A program made the translations under genes and the position numbers. Shown piece after piece: positions 9,121-17,583 of a stretch of DNA of 48,046 nt. The notes under the pieces are model-generated. The model was not told the origin of the DNA. It worked only from the letters and a program-made list of their open reading frames with translations, and did no database searches. Positions within the stretch are counted from its first letter, which is position 1. The number at the start of each line of letters is the position of its first letter. The DNA comes from Planctomycetota bacterium (lineage in GTDB: Bacteria; Planctomycetota; UBA1135; GCA-002686595): NCBI GenBank assembly GCA_002686265.1, contig NZBA01000134.1, forward strand, positions 1-48,046, given 5' to 3'.

Positions 9121-11127
9121 ATGACCCGCACACTGCGTCTCCCATTCCTGATCCTGCTCCTGGGCTTGTGGGCCCTCGACTCGAGTGCCTGGGCCCAGCG
9201 CCGCTCCTCCCAAGGCTCCTCGCGCTCCAGCCGCGGATCCTCCGTTTCCCGCTCCAGCTCCTCCAAGTCGAGCTATCAGGGCCGCTCCTCCTCCACCAGC
9301 CGCAGCCGCCCCTCGGCCTCCATCTCCACCGGCTCCCGCTCGGCCTCGAGCCGCGGCAGTTTTTCCTCGGGCAGTTCCTCGCGCCCGAGCCCGGCTCCGT
9401 CCACGCGGTCATCCTCGCGCTCGGTCTCCGCGCCTTCGAGCGCGAGCAGCTCGGGTAGCTTCGTGCGCCCGAGCCCGACACCGTCCACACGCATCTCCTC
9501 GCCTTCGCCGTACACGCCGCCGAGCACCGGGTCGTCCTTCCGCCCGAGCGCTCCGGTGCGCGTCGCGAACCCGTCCACGAGCGGCTCGCGCGCCACGACG
9601 CGCATCGTCACCCCCTCGACTCGTTCCACTTCCGGCCTCTCGGGCGCCCGCGTGCCCCAACGGGTCAGCAACCCGACGACCTACAGCGCCCCGATCGCGG
9701 TGCCGAACTTCGATCCCAACCCCTCGCGTCCCAGCACTTGGAGTCCGCCGATGGATTCCTCGTTGTCGGGGCCCACCGTCATCGACCTGTCCGACGTCGC
9801 GAATCGCCGGCCTCCTGCGGCGCGCGTCCCCCGCCTCTATGGCAGCCCGACCACCCTCTCCGGCGCACGCGCGGTCCCGCGCACGCGCGGTTCCCTGCCC
9901 ACGGTTCGCCTCTCCGACCGGGCACAGCTCGACGCCGTCTGGGAGCGCTATCCGCACTCCCTCTCCTCGGTCGAGGCGCGCTCGATCTCGGCGCCCTCGA
10001 GGACCGGTCGCCTCGAACCGAGCCGTTCCCTCTCCCGTGGGCGCATCGCCTCCAGCACATCGTCCACACGCGACGCCCGACCCTCTACGCGGACGCTCAC
10101 CGGCAATACCAAGGCCGCCTCGGCCTCGGCCTCGGCGGGACGAGACTACGGCCGGCTACGCAAACGCTACGCCGCCGCTCAGTCCACCGATCCCGCCCTC
10201 GGTGAGAGCGTCGCCTCCGCCTCGCACGCCGCCGCCACCGCCGCCAGCGTCTCCACCAGCATCGTCCTCTCCGGCTCGGGCATCGTGGTCGGCTCGGGCT
10301 ACTGCCCCGACTACGCTTCCGACCCCGTCGGCTGGTGCAACTGGTGGTACTGGAACGATTTCTACCCCAGTTTCTACGGCTACTGGATGGGCAGCTGCGG
10401 CCTCTGGTTCGGCTGGGGCGGCTACCCCTTCACCTGGTCCTGCAGTTGGTCCTGGCCCTGGTACGGATACAGCAGCGGGAGCAACTGGTACCCCTACTAC
10501 TCCCAGGCCTACGCGCCGGCGGTGGTCTACCAGACGACCGTCTACGAGACGGCTGTCGGTGAGCAGGTTGGTGGCGGCGCAACGGTCGGAGCCGACGCGC
10601 CGCCCGAGGAGTACGCGGCCGAGGTCTCGCCCGCCGCCGGCGAGTCCCTCACCCTGCTCCGCGCCGCCGCGGAGTACCTGGCCCTGGGGGATCGGGCATT
10701 CGCCGAGGGACGCTACGGGAGCGCCGTGCACTACTACGCCAAGGCGGTCGAGTTCGCTCCCGAGGACGGGGTCGTGCACCTCGTCCTGAGCGACGCGCTC
10801 TTCGCCACCGGCGACTACCACTACGCGGCCTCGGCCCTGCGGCGTGCCCTGGAGCTGGCTCCCGACCTCGCTGCGTCGGCGATTGACAAGCACCAGTTCT
10901 ACGGGGACCCGGCGGACTTCGAGCGCCAGCTCGCCCTGCTCGAGGCCTACCTCTCCGATCACTTCCTCGACGACGACGCCCGGCTCGTCCTGGCCGCCAA
11001 CTACCTCTTCGGCGGCTACGCGGCGAAGGCGGTGGAGCTGCTCGAGATCCCCTTCAGCCTCGAGGTGCGCGAGAGCGCGGCGGGCGCCCTGCTGCTCGGC
11101 GCAGCCCGGGTGACGCCCGCAGGCTGA
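9121..11127 (+). CDS. Secreted Ser/Arg-rich, Trp/Tyr-rich TPR protein
   Basis: 668-residue secreted protein with three distinct zones. Residues 1-25 form a signal peptide (FLILLLGLWALDSSAWAQ). Residues about 26-330 are low-complexity, dominated by Ser, Arg, Pro and Thr, with recurring SSSRS-like and PSPTPS-like units. Residues about 385-470 are extraordinarily aromatic (GWCNWWYWNDFYPSFYGYW and WSWPWYGYSSGSNWYPYY). From about residue 505 there are two or more tetratricopeptide-type helical repeats, for example AEYLALGDRAFAEGRYGSAV followed by AALRRALELAPD. The charged disordered zone and the aromatic zone suggest a surface or cell-envelope structural role; the TPR tail suggests protein binding. 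The ATG is the first in-frame Met compatible with a signal peptide; the frame is open far upstream only because of GC bias. Confidence 0.75.
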   Translation: MTRTLRLPFLILLLGLWALDSSAWAQRRSSQGSSRSSRGSSVSRSSSSKSSYQGRSSSTSRSRPSASISTGSRSASSRGSFSSGSSSRPSPAPSTRSSSRSVSAPSSASSSGSFVRPSPTPSTRISSPSPYTPPSTGSSFRPSAPVRVANPSTSGSRATTRIVTPSTRSTSGLSGARVPQRVSNPTTYSAPIAVPNFDPNPSRPSTWSPPMDSSLSGPTVIDLSDVANRRPPAARVPRLYGSPTTLSGARAVPRTRGSLPTVRLSDRAQLDAVWERYPHSLSSVEARSISAPSRTGRLEPSRSLSRGRIASSTSSTRDARPSTRTLTGNTKAASASASAGRDYGRLRKRYAAAQSTDPALGESVASASHAAATAASVSTSIVLSGSGIVVGSGYCPDYASDPVGWCNWWYWNDFYPSFYGYWMGSCGLWFGWGGYPFTWSCSWSWPWYGYSSGSNWYPYYSQAYAPAVVYQTTVYETAVGEQVGGGATVGADAPPEEYAAEVSPAAGESLTLLRAAAEYLALGDRAFAEGRYGSAVHYYAKAVEFAPEDGVVHLVLSDALFATGDYHYAASALRRALELAPDLAASAIDKHQFYGDPADFERQLALLEAYLSDHFLDDDARLVLAANYLFGGYAAKAVELLEIPFSLEVRESAAGALLLGAARVTPAG

Positions 11128-11139
11128 TCTCGGCGCGCC

Positions 11140-12348
11140 TCAGGGCTCGATCTCGCGCGGTCCGCTGTCGGCGCCGTAGACCTCGACCGCCGTCTCGCGA
11201 CCGAAGCGGGCACGGAATACCTCCCCTACTCGCGCCATGGCGTCTGCCTCGGCTCCCCGGCGGACCAGGATCACCGCGCATCCGCCGAAGCCCGCGCCCG
11301 TGAGGCGACCGCCGAGGACGCCGTCTTGCGCGACCGCGGTCTCGACGAGGCAGTCGAGCTCGGGACAGGAGACCTCGAACAGGTCGCGGAGGGACTCGTG
11401 GGCGCGGCTCATGCGCTCTCCGAACTCGCCGAGGCGGCCGTCGAGCAGGGCGTCCCGCGCCTCGAAGGTGCGCGCGACCTCGCCGACTACGTGGCTCGCG
11501 CGGCGCTCGAGCTCCCCCCCCAGCTCCGACCGGAGGGCTTCCAGGGTCTCGGGCAGGATGTCGCGCAGGCAGGTCGCATCCGGTTGACCCGGCCGCAAGA
11601 TCTCGAAGGCCCTGCGGCACTCGTCCACGCGCCGGTTGAAGAAGCCCGCGGCGAGCTCGCGCCGCACCCCGCTGTCCGCCACGACCAGCGAGACGCGGCC
11701 GGAGTCCAGGGGCAGGTGGGCGGTGCTCTCGTCCTTGCAGTCGAGCCACAACAGGCTCCCCTCGCGGGCGAGGCCGATCGCGAAGGGGTCCATGATCCCG
11801 CAGCGCACGCCCACGAACTCGCGCTCGGCGCGCAGGGCAGCCCGCACTCGCGCCATGGTTCCCAGGTCGAGGTCCCAGACCTCGCTGAGGGCCAGGGCGG
11901 TGCCGACGCAGATCGACGCCGAGGAGGACAGGCCGGCGCCGACCGCCAAGTTGCCGCCGAACAGGATGTCGAGCCCGGCGACGTCCGCCCCATCGGAGCT
12001 CGCCAGCACCTCACGCAGCACCCCGAGGGGGTAGTCGGCCCACGAGCCGCACCGGGCCGTGGGAAGGTGGTCGAGATCGGCCTCGAAGGCCTCGGGCGCG
12101 ATCGTCGAGGCGAAGCGCACGCGGCGGTCGGCACGCGGCCTCAGGGCGATGAAGGTCCCGCGGTCGATGGCCAGGGGCATGACCGGGCCGCCGTTGTAGT
12201 CGAGGTGGGCCCCCATCAGGTTGACACGCCCGGGGGCGAAGAACTGGCGCGGCCGCGGGGAGCCGAAGCGATCGACGAACTCCACTGCGTGCCCGGCCAG
12301 ACATGCAGCGAGCTCCCCTCCCGTCCCGCTGCTCCACGAGCCACTCAC
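11140..12348 (-). CDS. galK: GHMP kinase, galactokinase-like
   Basis: 402-residue sugar kinase of the GHMP superfamily, best matched to galactokinase, which phosphorylates the sugar C1 hydroxyl with ATP. Seen here: N-terminal GRVNLMGAHLDYNGG (family GRVNLIGEHTDYNGG), the ATP-binding glycine-rich GAGLSSSASICVG, CGIMDPFA around the catalytic Asp (family CGIMDQF), and C-terminal LTGAGFGGCAV. Two normally strict positions differ: Glu of GEHTDY is Ala and Gln of MDQF is Pro. Because the Glu helps hold galactose, the real substrate may be another sugar. The start is GTG; the family's usual N-terminus length supports it. It is convergent with the preceding TPR gene. Confidence 0.8.
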   Translation of the reverse strand: MSGSWSSGTGGELAACLAGHAVEFVDRFGSPRPRQFFAPGRVNLMGAHLDYNGGPVMPLAIDRGTFIALRPRADRRVRFASTIAPEAFEADLDHLPTARCGSWADYPLGVLREVLASSDGADVAGLDILFGGNLAVGAGLSSSASICVGTALALSEVWDLDLGTMARVRAALRAEREFVGVRCGIMDPFAIGLAREGSLLWLDCKDESTAHLPLDSGRVSLVVADSGVRRELAAGFFNRRVDECRRAFEILRPGQPDATCLRDILPETLEALRSELGGELERRASHVVGEVARTFEARDALLDGRLGEFGERMSRAHESLRDLFEVSCPELDCLVETAVAQDGVLGGRLTGAGFGGCAVILVRRGAEADAMARVGEVFRARFGRETAVEVYGADSGPREIEP

Positions 12349-12420
12349 GACCTAGAGCATACCCGCCATCCCCGGGGTCGGCCCTTCCCCGTGTCCCTCC
12401 CGGCGGCTATCTTCGCTCCC

Positions 12421-12738
12421 GTGGTCAAGCGTCTCGCGACAGCCCTGCTCCTCGCCCAGCTCCTCGGCGCCTGCGGCAGCATCTCGTTCCAGCGCCAGAC
12501 CGAGGACTCGGGGACCTTCCACGCCACCGGCTGGGCCGTGACGCTCTTCTCCGTCGACCTGCCCAAGAGCGCCACGAACATCGCCCGCGAGAACATCTCC
12601 GACGCGGACCTGCCGAACATGGAGGTGCAGTCGGTGAAGCTGCGCCCCTACCTGGGCGAGTTCGACTGGCTGCTGGACCTGATCTGCATCCGCCGCGCGA
12701 GCGTCGAGGGCACCTGGGGTTTCGCCGGCGTCGACTGA
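12421..12738 (+). CDS. Small lipoprotein of unknown function
   Basis: 105-residue protein with a clear lipoprotein signal: VKRLATALLLAQLLGAC, with a lipobox LLGAC and Cys at about residue 18. The mature part is about 88 residues with no recognised domain; it ends with LLDLICIRRASVEGTWGFAG. The start is GTG (GTG GTC AAG). It is divergent from the sugar kinase gene, about 70 bases away. I infer attachment to the outer membrane or periplasmic face; the role is unknown. Confidence 0.65.
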   Translation: MVKRLATALLLAQLLGACGSISFQRQTEDSGTFHATGWAVTLFSVDLPKSATNIARENISDADLPNMEVQSVKLRPYLGEFDWLLDLICIRRASVEGTWGFAGVD

Positions 12739-13640
12739 GGTCGCGCGGGATGGTCGGCCCCCGTGCCATGCGCCAGTGGCCGATCCCGTATCCGGCGTCC
12801 CACGACCGGTGCACGACGTAGGGGTAGCCCACGTCTGGCGTGTTCCGCGAGCTCGCGCCCTCCTCCGGGCCGTAGGGCCGCCGCCCCGTGACCAGCCCGT
12901 TTCGGCTGGGAGTGCGGGATGGGCCGGAGGCGAGGACGTGGAGGAAGAGGGAGCCGCGTCGGGGACGCGATCGAACGCCTGAGTCGCGACGACCTCATCG
13001 CCGTGCGCGCCGGCGTGCGGTCCTCCCCGGTTGATCGGCGAGGCAGAACGGAAGGTCGGGGCGGGGCATGCGGGACGCCTCCTCCTCTGCAGCCACCGCC
13101 CGGGTAGGGTTGCACCGCCCTCCGATGAGTCTCCACCGCGGCACGCGGCCCGTTCCTGCCCAGACGGCCAGGTGACGAGCTCGCTCCGACGCACGCCACG
13201 CGTCTGCCGGCCCGGCGGCGGCCTCGCGGAGGGGCGCGCTCCGAACACGCTCCCGCGTGCTACGCGGACTCGGCCTCGGACGGCACGCCTCGAGCGACTT
13301 GCGAGTCGATCGCGCTGAACGCGTCACCACGGGACTGGCCCGGAGAGACCGGGGAGAGGGAGACGGGCTGGGTGGGATGGCGTGCCCTCGCGCCGCGCCG
13401 CTGGATCGCGGAGGTGCCGCGCCGGCCACCACCGAGGGCACGCCGGTGCTCGATCCGATCAGGGCCGCACACGCTCCTCAGCCGCACGCCGTCGCCGAGG
13501 AGGTCGAAGCCTGCCCGGTGACCCGCCTCCTCCTCGCGGGTCGAGTGCGGACCGCGGAGAGCGGCGATACGACCTTCTGCGTGCTCTCATCGATCCGCAA
13601 GTGCGGGATCCTGCCCCGAGGGCTACGGACTGTCCCTCCA
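12739..13640. other. Gene-poor region with a possible gene fragment
   Basis: About 900 bases with no convincing intact gene: the open frames are short, lack ribosome-binding sites and read as Arg/Pro-rich shadows. One stretch, about 12740-12907 read on the minus strand, has strongly G/C-biased third codon positions and protein-like composition (YPYVVHRSWDAGYGIGHWRM). It has no start codon of its own in a sensible place and runs into the end of the small lipoprotein gene on the other strand, so it may be the decayed end of a former gene. The rest, including runs of short G/A-rich patches at 12920-12960, shows nothing I can name. Confidence 0.35.
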
Positions 13641-13649
13641 TCACGAGTC

Positions 13650-13679
13650 TTGACACATTCCCATGAGTCCTCATACGAT
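13650..13679 (+). promoter_or_regulatory. Sigma-70-like promoter candidate
   Basis: A perfect -35 hexamer TTGACA at 13650-13655 is followed after 18 bases by TACGAT at 13674-13679, matching four of six positions of the -10 consensus. It lies in a locally A/T-rich patch about 55 bases upstream of the well-placed ATG at 13735, in an otherwise G/C-rich region. This is the clearest promoter-like element I found in the window. Confidence 0.55.
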
Positions 13680-13734
13680 TCGAGTTAGCTCACAAGCGTC
13701 GCTCATTTTCTCTTCTCTTCTCAGGAGGGATCTG

Positions 13735-14463
13735 ATGTCCAAGACTCGTGAACCCCGAACCGTTGCCGAGGTCGTAGGGGGAGGACTCCCTGCTCGCCGT
13801 GGCCACGCACTCCTGCTCGCCATCGCAAGCCTCTCTTGCTTGGGGCTGTTCCTCGCTCTCCCCGCTGCAACTCCGCCCCCGGACCTCTACAGATCTACAC
13901 CATTAGCCGACCAGGAATTCTCCTTTCTCGCGCTCACGGATTCCTCTTCGTGGTCCCTTGAAGGAGACTGGGCGGAGGGACAGGTAGAGGGAGGCGTGTT
14001 GTACACCGCCGTCGGAGACGAGGCGCACGCGGTCCGCTGGTCTTACACCTCCGAAGCCGAGTGCATCCCCGTGCCCTCCGGCGCCCTGGTCTACGAGTTG
14101 GAGATGGGGCTGATGGTGTGCTCGTCGGCTGAGTGTGCTCCCATCCTGGGCAGCATGCCGCGGTCGCCTTCCGTGACCCCGGACTCGGCGACAGCGGGAG
14201 GGTGCGACGGGCACTACACGGGCATCTCCAGGGTCACGTTCACGGGAACCTGCTGGTCCGCATCGGTCAAACAACCGGATGGTTGCTGGAAGACGCTGTG
14301 CGGAAAAGACAACGAAGGTGCCTGCAAGGCCACGCTGAAGGGGGAGACGAACCTCACTGCCCATTGGAGCTGTGGAGCCGAGACTCCGGGCTTCCTCGAG
14401 GCGTGCCGGAACGCCCAAGGAGATCTCTTCGTGACCATCGTCGGCAGCACCGGCGGCTGCTAG
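13735..14463 (+). CDS. Membrane-anchored or secreted Cys-rich protein, unknown
   Basis: 242-residue protein with a hydrophobic segment at about residues 27-47 (GHALLLAIASLSCLGLFLAL) that can act as a signal peptide or anchor. The C-terminal half carries many Cys residues (CDGHYTG, TGTCWS, DGCWKTLCG, ACKATL, HWSCGAE, LEACR, final GGC), suggesting a disulfide-stabilised extracellular domain. No family recognised. The ATG is preceded by AGGAGGG with good spacing, and by the promoter candidate at 13650. The upstream in-frame ATG at 13663 lies inside that promoter and is rejected. A strong hairpin follows the stop. Confidence 0.7.
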   Translation: MSKTREPRTVAEVVGGGLPARRGHALLLAIASLSCLGLFLALPAATPPPDLYRSTPLADQEFSFLALTDSSSWSLEGDWAEGQVEGGVLYTAVGDEAHAVRWSYTSEAECIPVPSGALVYELEMGLMVCSSAECAPILGSMPRSPSVTPDSATAGGCDGHYTGISRVTFTGTCWSASVKQPDGCWKTLCGKDNEGACKATLKGETNLTAHWSCGAETPGFLEACRNAQGDLFVTIVGSTGGC

Positions 14464-14490
14464 GACCGCCATGCCCTCGGGGCATGGTCC
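14463..14490 (+). terminator. Stem-loop after the Cys-rich protein gene
   Basis: CATGCCC (14470-14476) and GGGCATG (14480-14486) form a 7-bp stem with loop TCG, extended below a small bulge by GGAC/GTCC. It begins at the last base of the TAG stop. There is no U-run, so it may be a factor-dependent terminator or an mRNA-stabilising hairpin between this gene and the next. Confidence 0.5.
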
Positions 14491-14511
14491 GGACGGTGAT
14501 CCGGGGCAGCC

Positions 14512-15285
14512 GTGATCCCCGGCGAGTCCCGCGGCACGGGAAGGGTCGAGCGGAACCCCATTCCTCCGGCCATCAAGGCGGCGTGCCTTGCCTGCTCGTG
14601 CGTCGTCGTCCTGATCGCCGCATGGAGCCTCTCGCCGGACCCGCCCTCCCCGAGCGGGCTGGGTCCTGCGTCGTCGGGAACGACCTCGATCCACTCCGGC
14701 GCCGGCTCCTCCCGTCCCGGGATGGGGACGAGCCACCGGGAGTCTGCAGGGCTCGATGGGGAACCAGGAGCGACCGTCGGGCCTTCCCCGGCAGTCCCTC
14801 AGGCCGAGGAGGACTGCCCGCCCGTATGGACGGTCGAGGTTCGAGAGGCCAGTCCCGGCGAACCACGGCTGGAGTGGCATGGTGTCCTGCGCGGCGGCCG
14901 ACGGGAGGGCACGTGGAGCTGCTACATGCACGGTCGGCTCCTGTCGACCTGTGAGTACTCCGAGGGGCTGAGGCACGGGTCCTGGGAGCAGATGTACGGG
15001 AATGGCGCCGTGGAGAAGGCGGCTCGCTACGTTCGCGGCGAGAAGATAGGTGTCCACGAAGAGTGGTGGATGGACGGTTCCCCGCGGAGGAGAGAGACCT
15101 GGGAGCGCGGTGAGAAGGAAGGTCCTTTCGTCTTCTGGTACCCCGACGGCACGGTCAACATGGAGGGCACCTACCGTGCTGGCCTCCGGGAAGGGAGGTT
15201 CGTGTTCCGGGACCGCCAGGGTCGCATCGACGAGCGTCAGAGCGGCCTGTTCCGCAAGGGCGTGAAGGTAGCCGAGCTTCCATGA
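14512..15285 (+). CDS. Membrane-anchored MORN-like repeat protein
   Basis: 257-residue protein. A single hydrophobic segment at about residues 23-40 (ACLACSCVVVLIAAWSL) follows a basic N-terminus, so it is a signal anchor. After a Ser/Pro/Gly linker, residues about 120-250 hold about five tandem units of the MORN_2/YwqK type, each with a W/Y-x-x-G-x...G-x-W/F pattern: HGVLRGGRREGTW, YSEGLRHGSWEQMY, YVRGEKIGVHEEWW, WERGEKEGPFVFWY and YRAGLREGRFVF. Such repeats are beta-hairpin arrays; in bacteria their function is mostly unknown. The start is GTG. It lies 48 bases after the Cys-rich gene, likely in the same transcript. Confidence 0.75.
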   Translation: MIPGESRGTGRVERNPIPPAIKAACLACSCVVVLIAAWSLSPDPPSPSGLGPASSGTTSIHSGAGSSRPGMGTSHRESAGLDGEPGATVGPSPAVPQAEEDCPPVWTVEVREASPGEPRLEWHGVLRGGRREGTWSCYMHGRLLSTCEYSEGLRHGSWEQMYGNGAVEKAARYVRGEKIGVHEEWWMDGSPRRRETWERGEKEGPFVFWYPDGTVNMEGTYRAGLREGRFVFRDRQGRIDERQSGLFRKGVKVAELP

Positions 15286-15393
15286 GGGGAGGTGGTCGGG
15301 GGATACGGTGGCCGGTCGAGGAGAACCGCGCAGCGCACGAGCCAGCACTCGTCGGTGCGAGCGGCGCCAGCGACGGCGGCGACGAGCTCGCGC

Positions 15394-15416
15394 CCCCGCC
15401 GGCTGCGCCGGCGGGG
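15394..15416 (+). terminator. GC-rich perfect stem-loop
   Basis: CCCCGCCGG (15394-15402) pairs perfectly with CCGGCGGGG (15408-15416) around a 5-base loop CTGCG. It lies about 110 bases after the MORN-like gene and 57 bases before the acetyltransferase gene. No U-tract follows, so intrinsic termination would be weak. Confidence 0.4.
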
Positions 15417-15473
15417 AACCCGGCGGGGAAAAGCGCTGCCGCCGCCCCCCGATACGGGTAGGCTCTCGCGATC

Positions 15474-16691
15474 TTGGGAGCCCCCGAGCGCACCACGCCG
15501 ACCCTGCGGGCGGCCCACCCCCTCGAGGAGGAGGCGGTGGGCGCCCTGTTGCGGGCCGGCTTTCAGACCGCGGACGAGGAGCGGGTCGCCCTGGAGCTCG
15601 CCCGCTCCCACCCCGCCTTCGACCCCTCCCTGGCGCTCATGGCGGAGGTCGACGGCCAGCCGGCGGGCTGGGTGCTCCTCCTGCCGCGCGAGTTCCACGT
15701 CCGCGACGGGTGGCTTCCTCTGTGCGTGGTCGGGCCCGTGGTCGTCGACCCGCGGTTCCAGGGAACGGGCGTGGGGAGCTGCCTGGTGCAGGGGGCCTTG
15801 AAGGGGCTGGAGGCCCACGGGCTCGAAGGCGCCGTCCTCCTCGGGGCGCCGGGGTTCTACCGCCGCTTCGGCTTCGAGCCGGCCTTCGACTACCACTCGG
15901 TCCGCCTGTCCGTCGACATCCTCCCCGAGGAGGGGGACACGTCGGCCTGGCGCGGCCTCACCGGCGAGGACCTTGCCCGGCTCCCGGCCCTGCACGAGCG
16001 AGCCCACCAGGGGATCAGCGGCACGGAGCGACGCCTGGCCGCCGCGGCGGACTGGGAGTCGGGTGTGCCCGGTGCCCACAGCCTCGCGTTCGGCTCCCCC
16101 GGCGCGCCGGACGCCTTCCTGCGCTTCCGCAAGCAGGACTCCCTGGAGATCACCGAGTGCGCCTGCGCCGACGCCTCCGGTGTCGACGCGATCCTGCGCA
16201 TGGTGCGCCGCCTGGCACGCGAGCACGGGATCCTGGAGGTGCGCGTCCACGTCGCGCCCCCCCATCCCGTGGCCCGCGCCCTGCTCGCCCGCGGTGGGCT
16301 GTACGAGCGCAGCTCCTACGGCGACGCCGCCATGCTGCACGTGCGCTCCTGGCCCGCGCTCCTCGCTCGTCTGGAATCCTGGTGGGCGCCCCTGCTCGCC
16401 CTCTGCGAGGAACCCGCCCTCTCCCTGGAGATCGACGGCGAGTCCGTCCTCCTCTCGGCCCGCGGCGGCGAATCCTGCGCCGCCCGCGGACGGGATGAGA
16501 GGCGGCACCTGTGGCTGCCTCCGGATTGGGCTTGCGGCCTGTTGACCGGCCGGCGGACGGGAGCCGAACTGCTCTCCGAGGAGGAGGTGAGGGAGCGGTC
16601 GCGACTCACTCCGGGTGCGGAGCGCTGGGTCCATGCGGCCTTCGCCGCCCGGCCGGCCCAGTGGCTGTACTCCCCGGCCTACGAGGAGTGA
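15474..16691 (+). CDS. Eis-like GNAT N-acetyltransferase
   Basis: 405-residue acetyl-CoA-dependent acetyltransferase. Residues about 10-140 form a GNAT domain: VVGPVVVDPRFQGTGVGSCL contains the acetyl-CoA pyrophosphate-binding Q/R-x-x-G-x-G motif (QGTGVG), followed by GAPGFYRRFGFEPA, typical of YhbS-type GNAT enzymes. The long C-terminal part (a further pseudo-GNAT region with ARALLARGGLYER and a sterol-carrier-like tail ending LTGRRTGAELL) is the domain layout of Eis-type acetyltransferases. The substrate is not evident. The start is TTG; no ATG lies near. It is convergent with the queuosine-precursor transporter. Confidence 0.75.
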   Translation: MGAPERTTPTLRAAHPLEEEAVGALLRAGFQTADEERVALELARSHPAFDPSLALMAEVDGQPAGWVLLLPREFHVRDGWLPLCVVGPVVVDPRFQGTGVGSCLVQGALKGLEAHGLEGAVLLGAPGFYRRFGFEPAFDYHSVRLSVDILPEEGDTSAWRGLTGEDLARLPALHERAHQGISGTERRLAAAADWESGVPGAHSLAFGSPGAPDAFLRFRKQDSLEITECACADASGVDAILRMVRRLAREHGILEVRVHVAPPHPVARALLARGGLYERSSYGDAAMLHVRSWPALLARLESWWAPLLALCEEPALSLEIDGESVLLSARGGESCAARGRDERRHLWLPPDWACGLLTGRRTGAELLSEEEVRERSRLTPGAERWVHAAFAARPAQWLYSPAYEE

Positions 16692-16697
16692 CGCCCC

Positions 16698-17462
16698 TCA
16701 GGCCAGGGGAGCGTGGCCGGGCGAGGCGTCCTTCTCCAGGCCCAAGTACGAGCGCAGGACCGCTCGACCGAGGTAGATCATCGGCGTGTCGATCCAGGCC
16801 ATGACCATCTTGCACAGGTAGACCCAGACGATGATCGGCCCCACGATCCCCCACTCCATGCCCAGCCCGAAGTGCAGGAAGATCGAGTTGACGATGATCG
16901 TGTCCGCCAACTGGCTGATCATGGTCGAGCCGTTGTTGCGGATCCACATGGCGCGCCCGCGGGTCACCCGCCACCAGAAGTGGTAGAGACGCACGTCGAG
17001 CAGCTGCGCCACGAGATAGGCCGTCATCGAGGCGAAGAGCAGGATGCGGGGGTTGTAGAAGGTCGCGCCGTAGGCCGCCTGCATCCCCCCAAGCTCCTCG
17101 AACCCGGCCGGGGGCGCCCACAGGTCGCTGGCCGGGAGCCAGACGCCGACCTGGACCACGAGCAGCATGAACATGCTGGTGACGAACCCCAGGACAACCA
17201 TCAGGTCGGCGCGCCGCCGCCCCCAGATCTCCGAGACGATGTCGGTCAGGAAGAAGGTGAGCGGGTAGGTGACGATGCCGGCGGTCAGGGTGATCGGCTC
17301 GCCCCCGTTGATCCAGGCCGGTCCGCCCTGGGGGAACAGGTCGAAGAGCTTGGTGCCGATGATGTTCGTCAGCACCAGGGTGACCGAGAAGAGCGCAGCG
17401 AGGGAGGTGTAGAGGACGTCGGCTCGACCGAGCGGCGGTGAGGGCGGGGTGCTCTGGGACAT
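16698..17462 (-). CDS. yhhQ: Queuosine precursor transporter (VUT/YhhQ family)
   Basis: 254-residue membrane protein with about six transmembrane helices. It matches the vitamin-uptake-transporter-like family that imports queuosine precursors such as preQ0/preQ1. Family features seen: LVLTNIIGTKLFDLF in the first helix, TYPLTFFLTDIVSEIWGRRR in the second, MTAYLVAQLLDVRLYHFWW, and the C-terminal RNNGSTMISQLADTIIVNSI. The start is ATG, about 120 bases from a divergent gene. I looked for a preQ1 riboswitch in that gap and see none. Its presence implies the organism can salvage the modified tRNA base queuine or its precursors. Confidence 0.85.
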   Translation of the reverse strand: MSQSTPPSPPLGRADVLYTSLAALFSVTLVLTNIIGTKLFDLFPQGGPAWINGGEPITLTAGIVTYPLTFFLTDIVSEIWGRRRADLMVVLGFVTSMFMLLVVQVGVWLPASDLWAPPAGFEELGGMQAAYGATFYNPRILLFASMTAYLVAQLLDVRLYHFWWRVTRGRAMWIRNNGSTMISQLADTIIVNSIFLHFGLGMEWGIVGPIIVWVYLCKMVMAWIDTPMIYLGRAVLRSYLGLEKDASPGHAPLA

Positions 17463-17583
17463 GGGATCCGCGGCCGATCTTGACTCGCCGGAGTCGCGTT
17501 CACAACCAAGGACAACCCCTCGTGTAGCCGGCCGGCGGGGGATTGGGCCGGTGCGGAAGAGCCGCGCACGCTAGACTGCGCCC

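Noticed and set aside
12739..13734. Several 60-150-codon frames in the gene-poor gap as genes
   Set aside because: No ribosome-binding sites, Arg/Pro-rich composition and overlaps in all frames; only the fragment at 12740-12907 looks protein-like.
15237..16634. 465-codon minus-strand frame over the acetyltransferase gene
   Set aside because: Antisense of a clear GNAT enzyme and low complexity.
17463..17583. preQ1 riboswitch upstream of the queuosine-precursor transporter
   Set aside because: The 120-base gap lacks a recognisable preQ1 aptamer (no C-rich loop plus A-rich tail arrangement).
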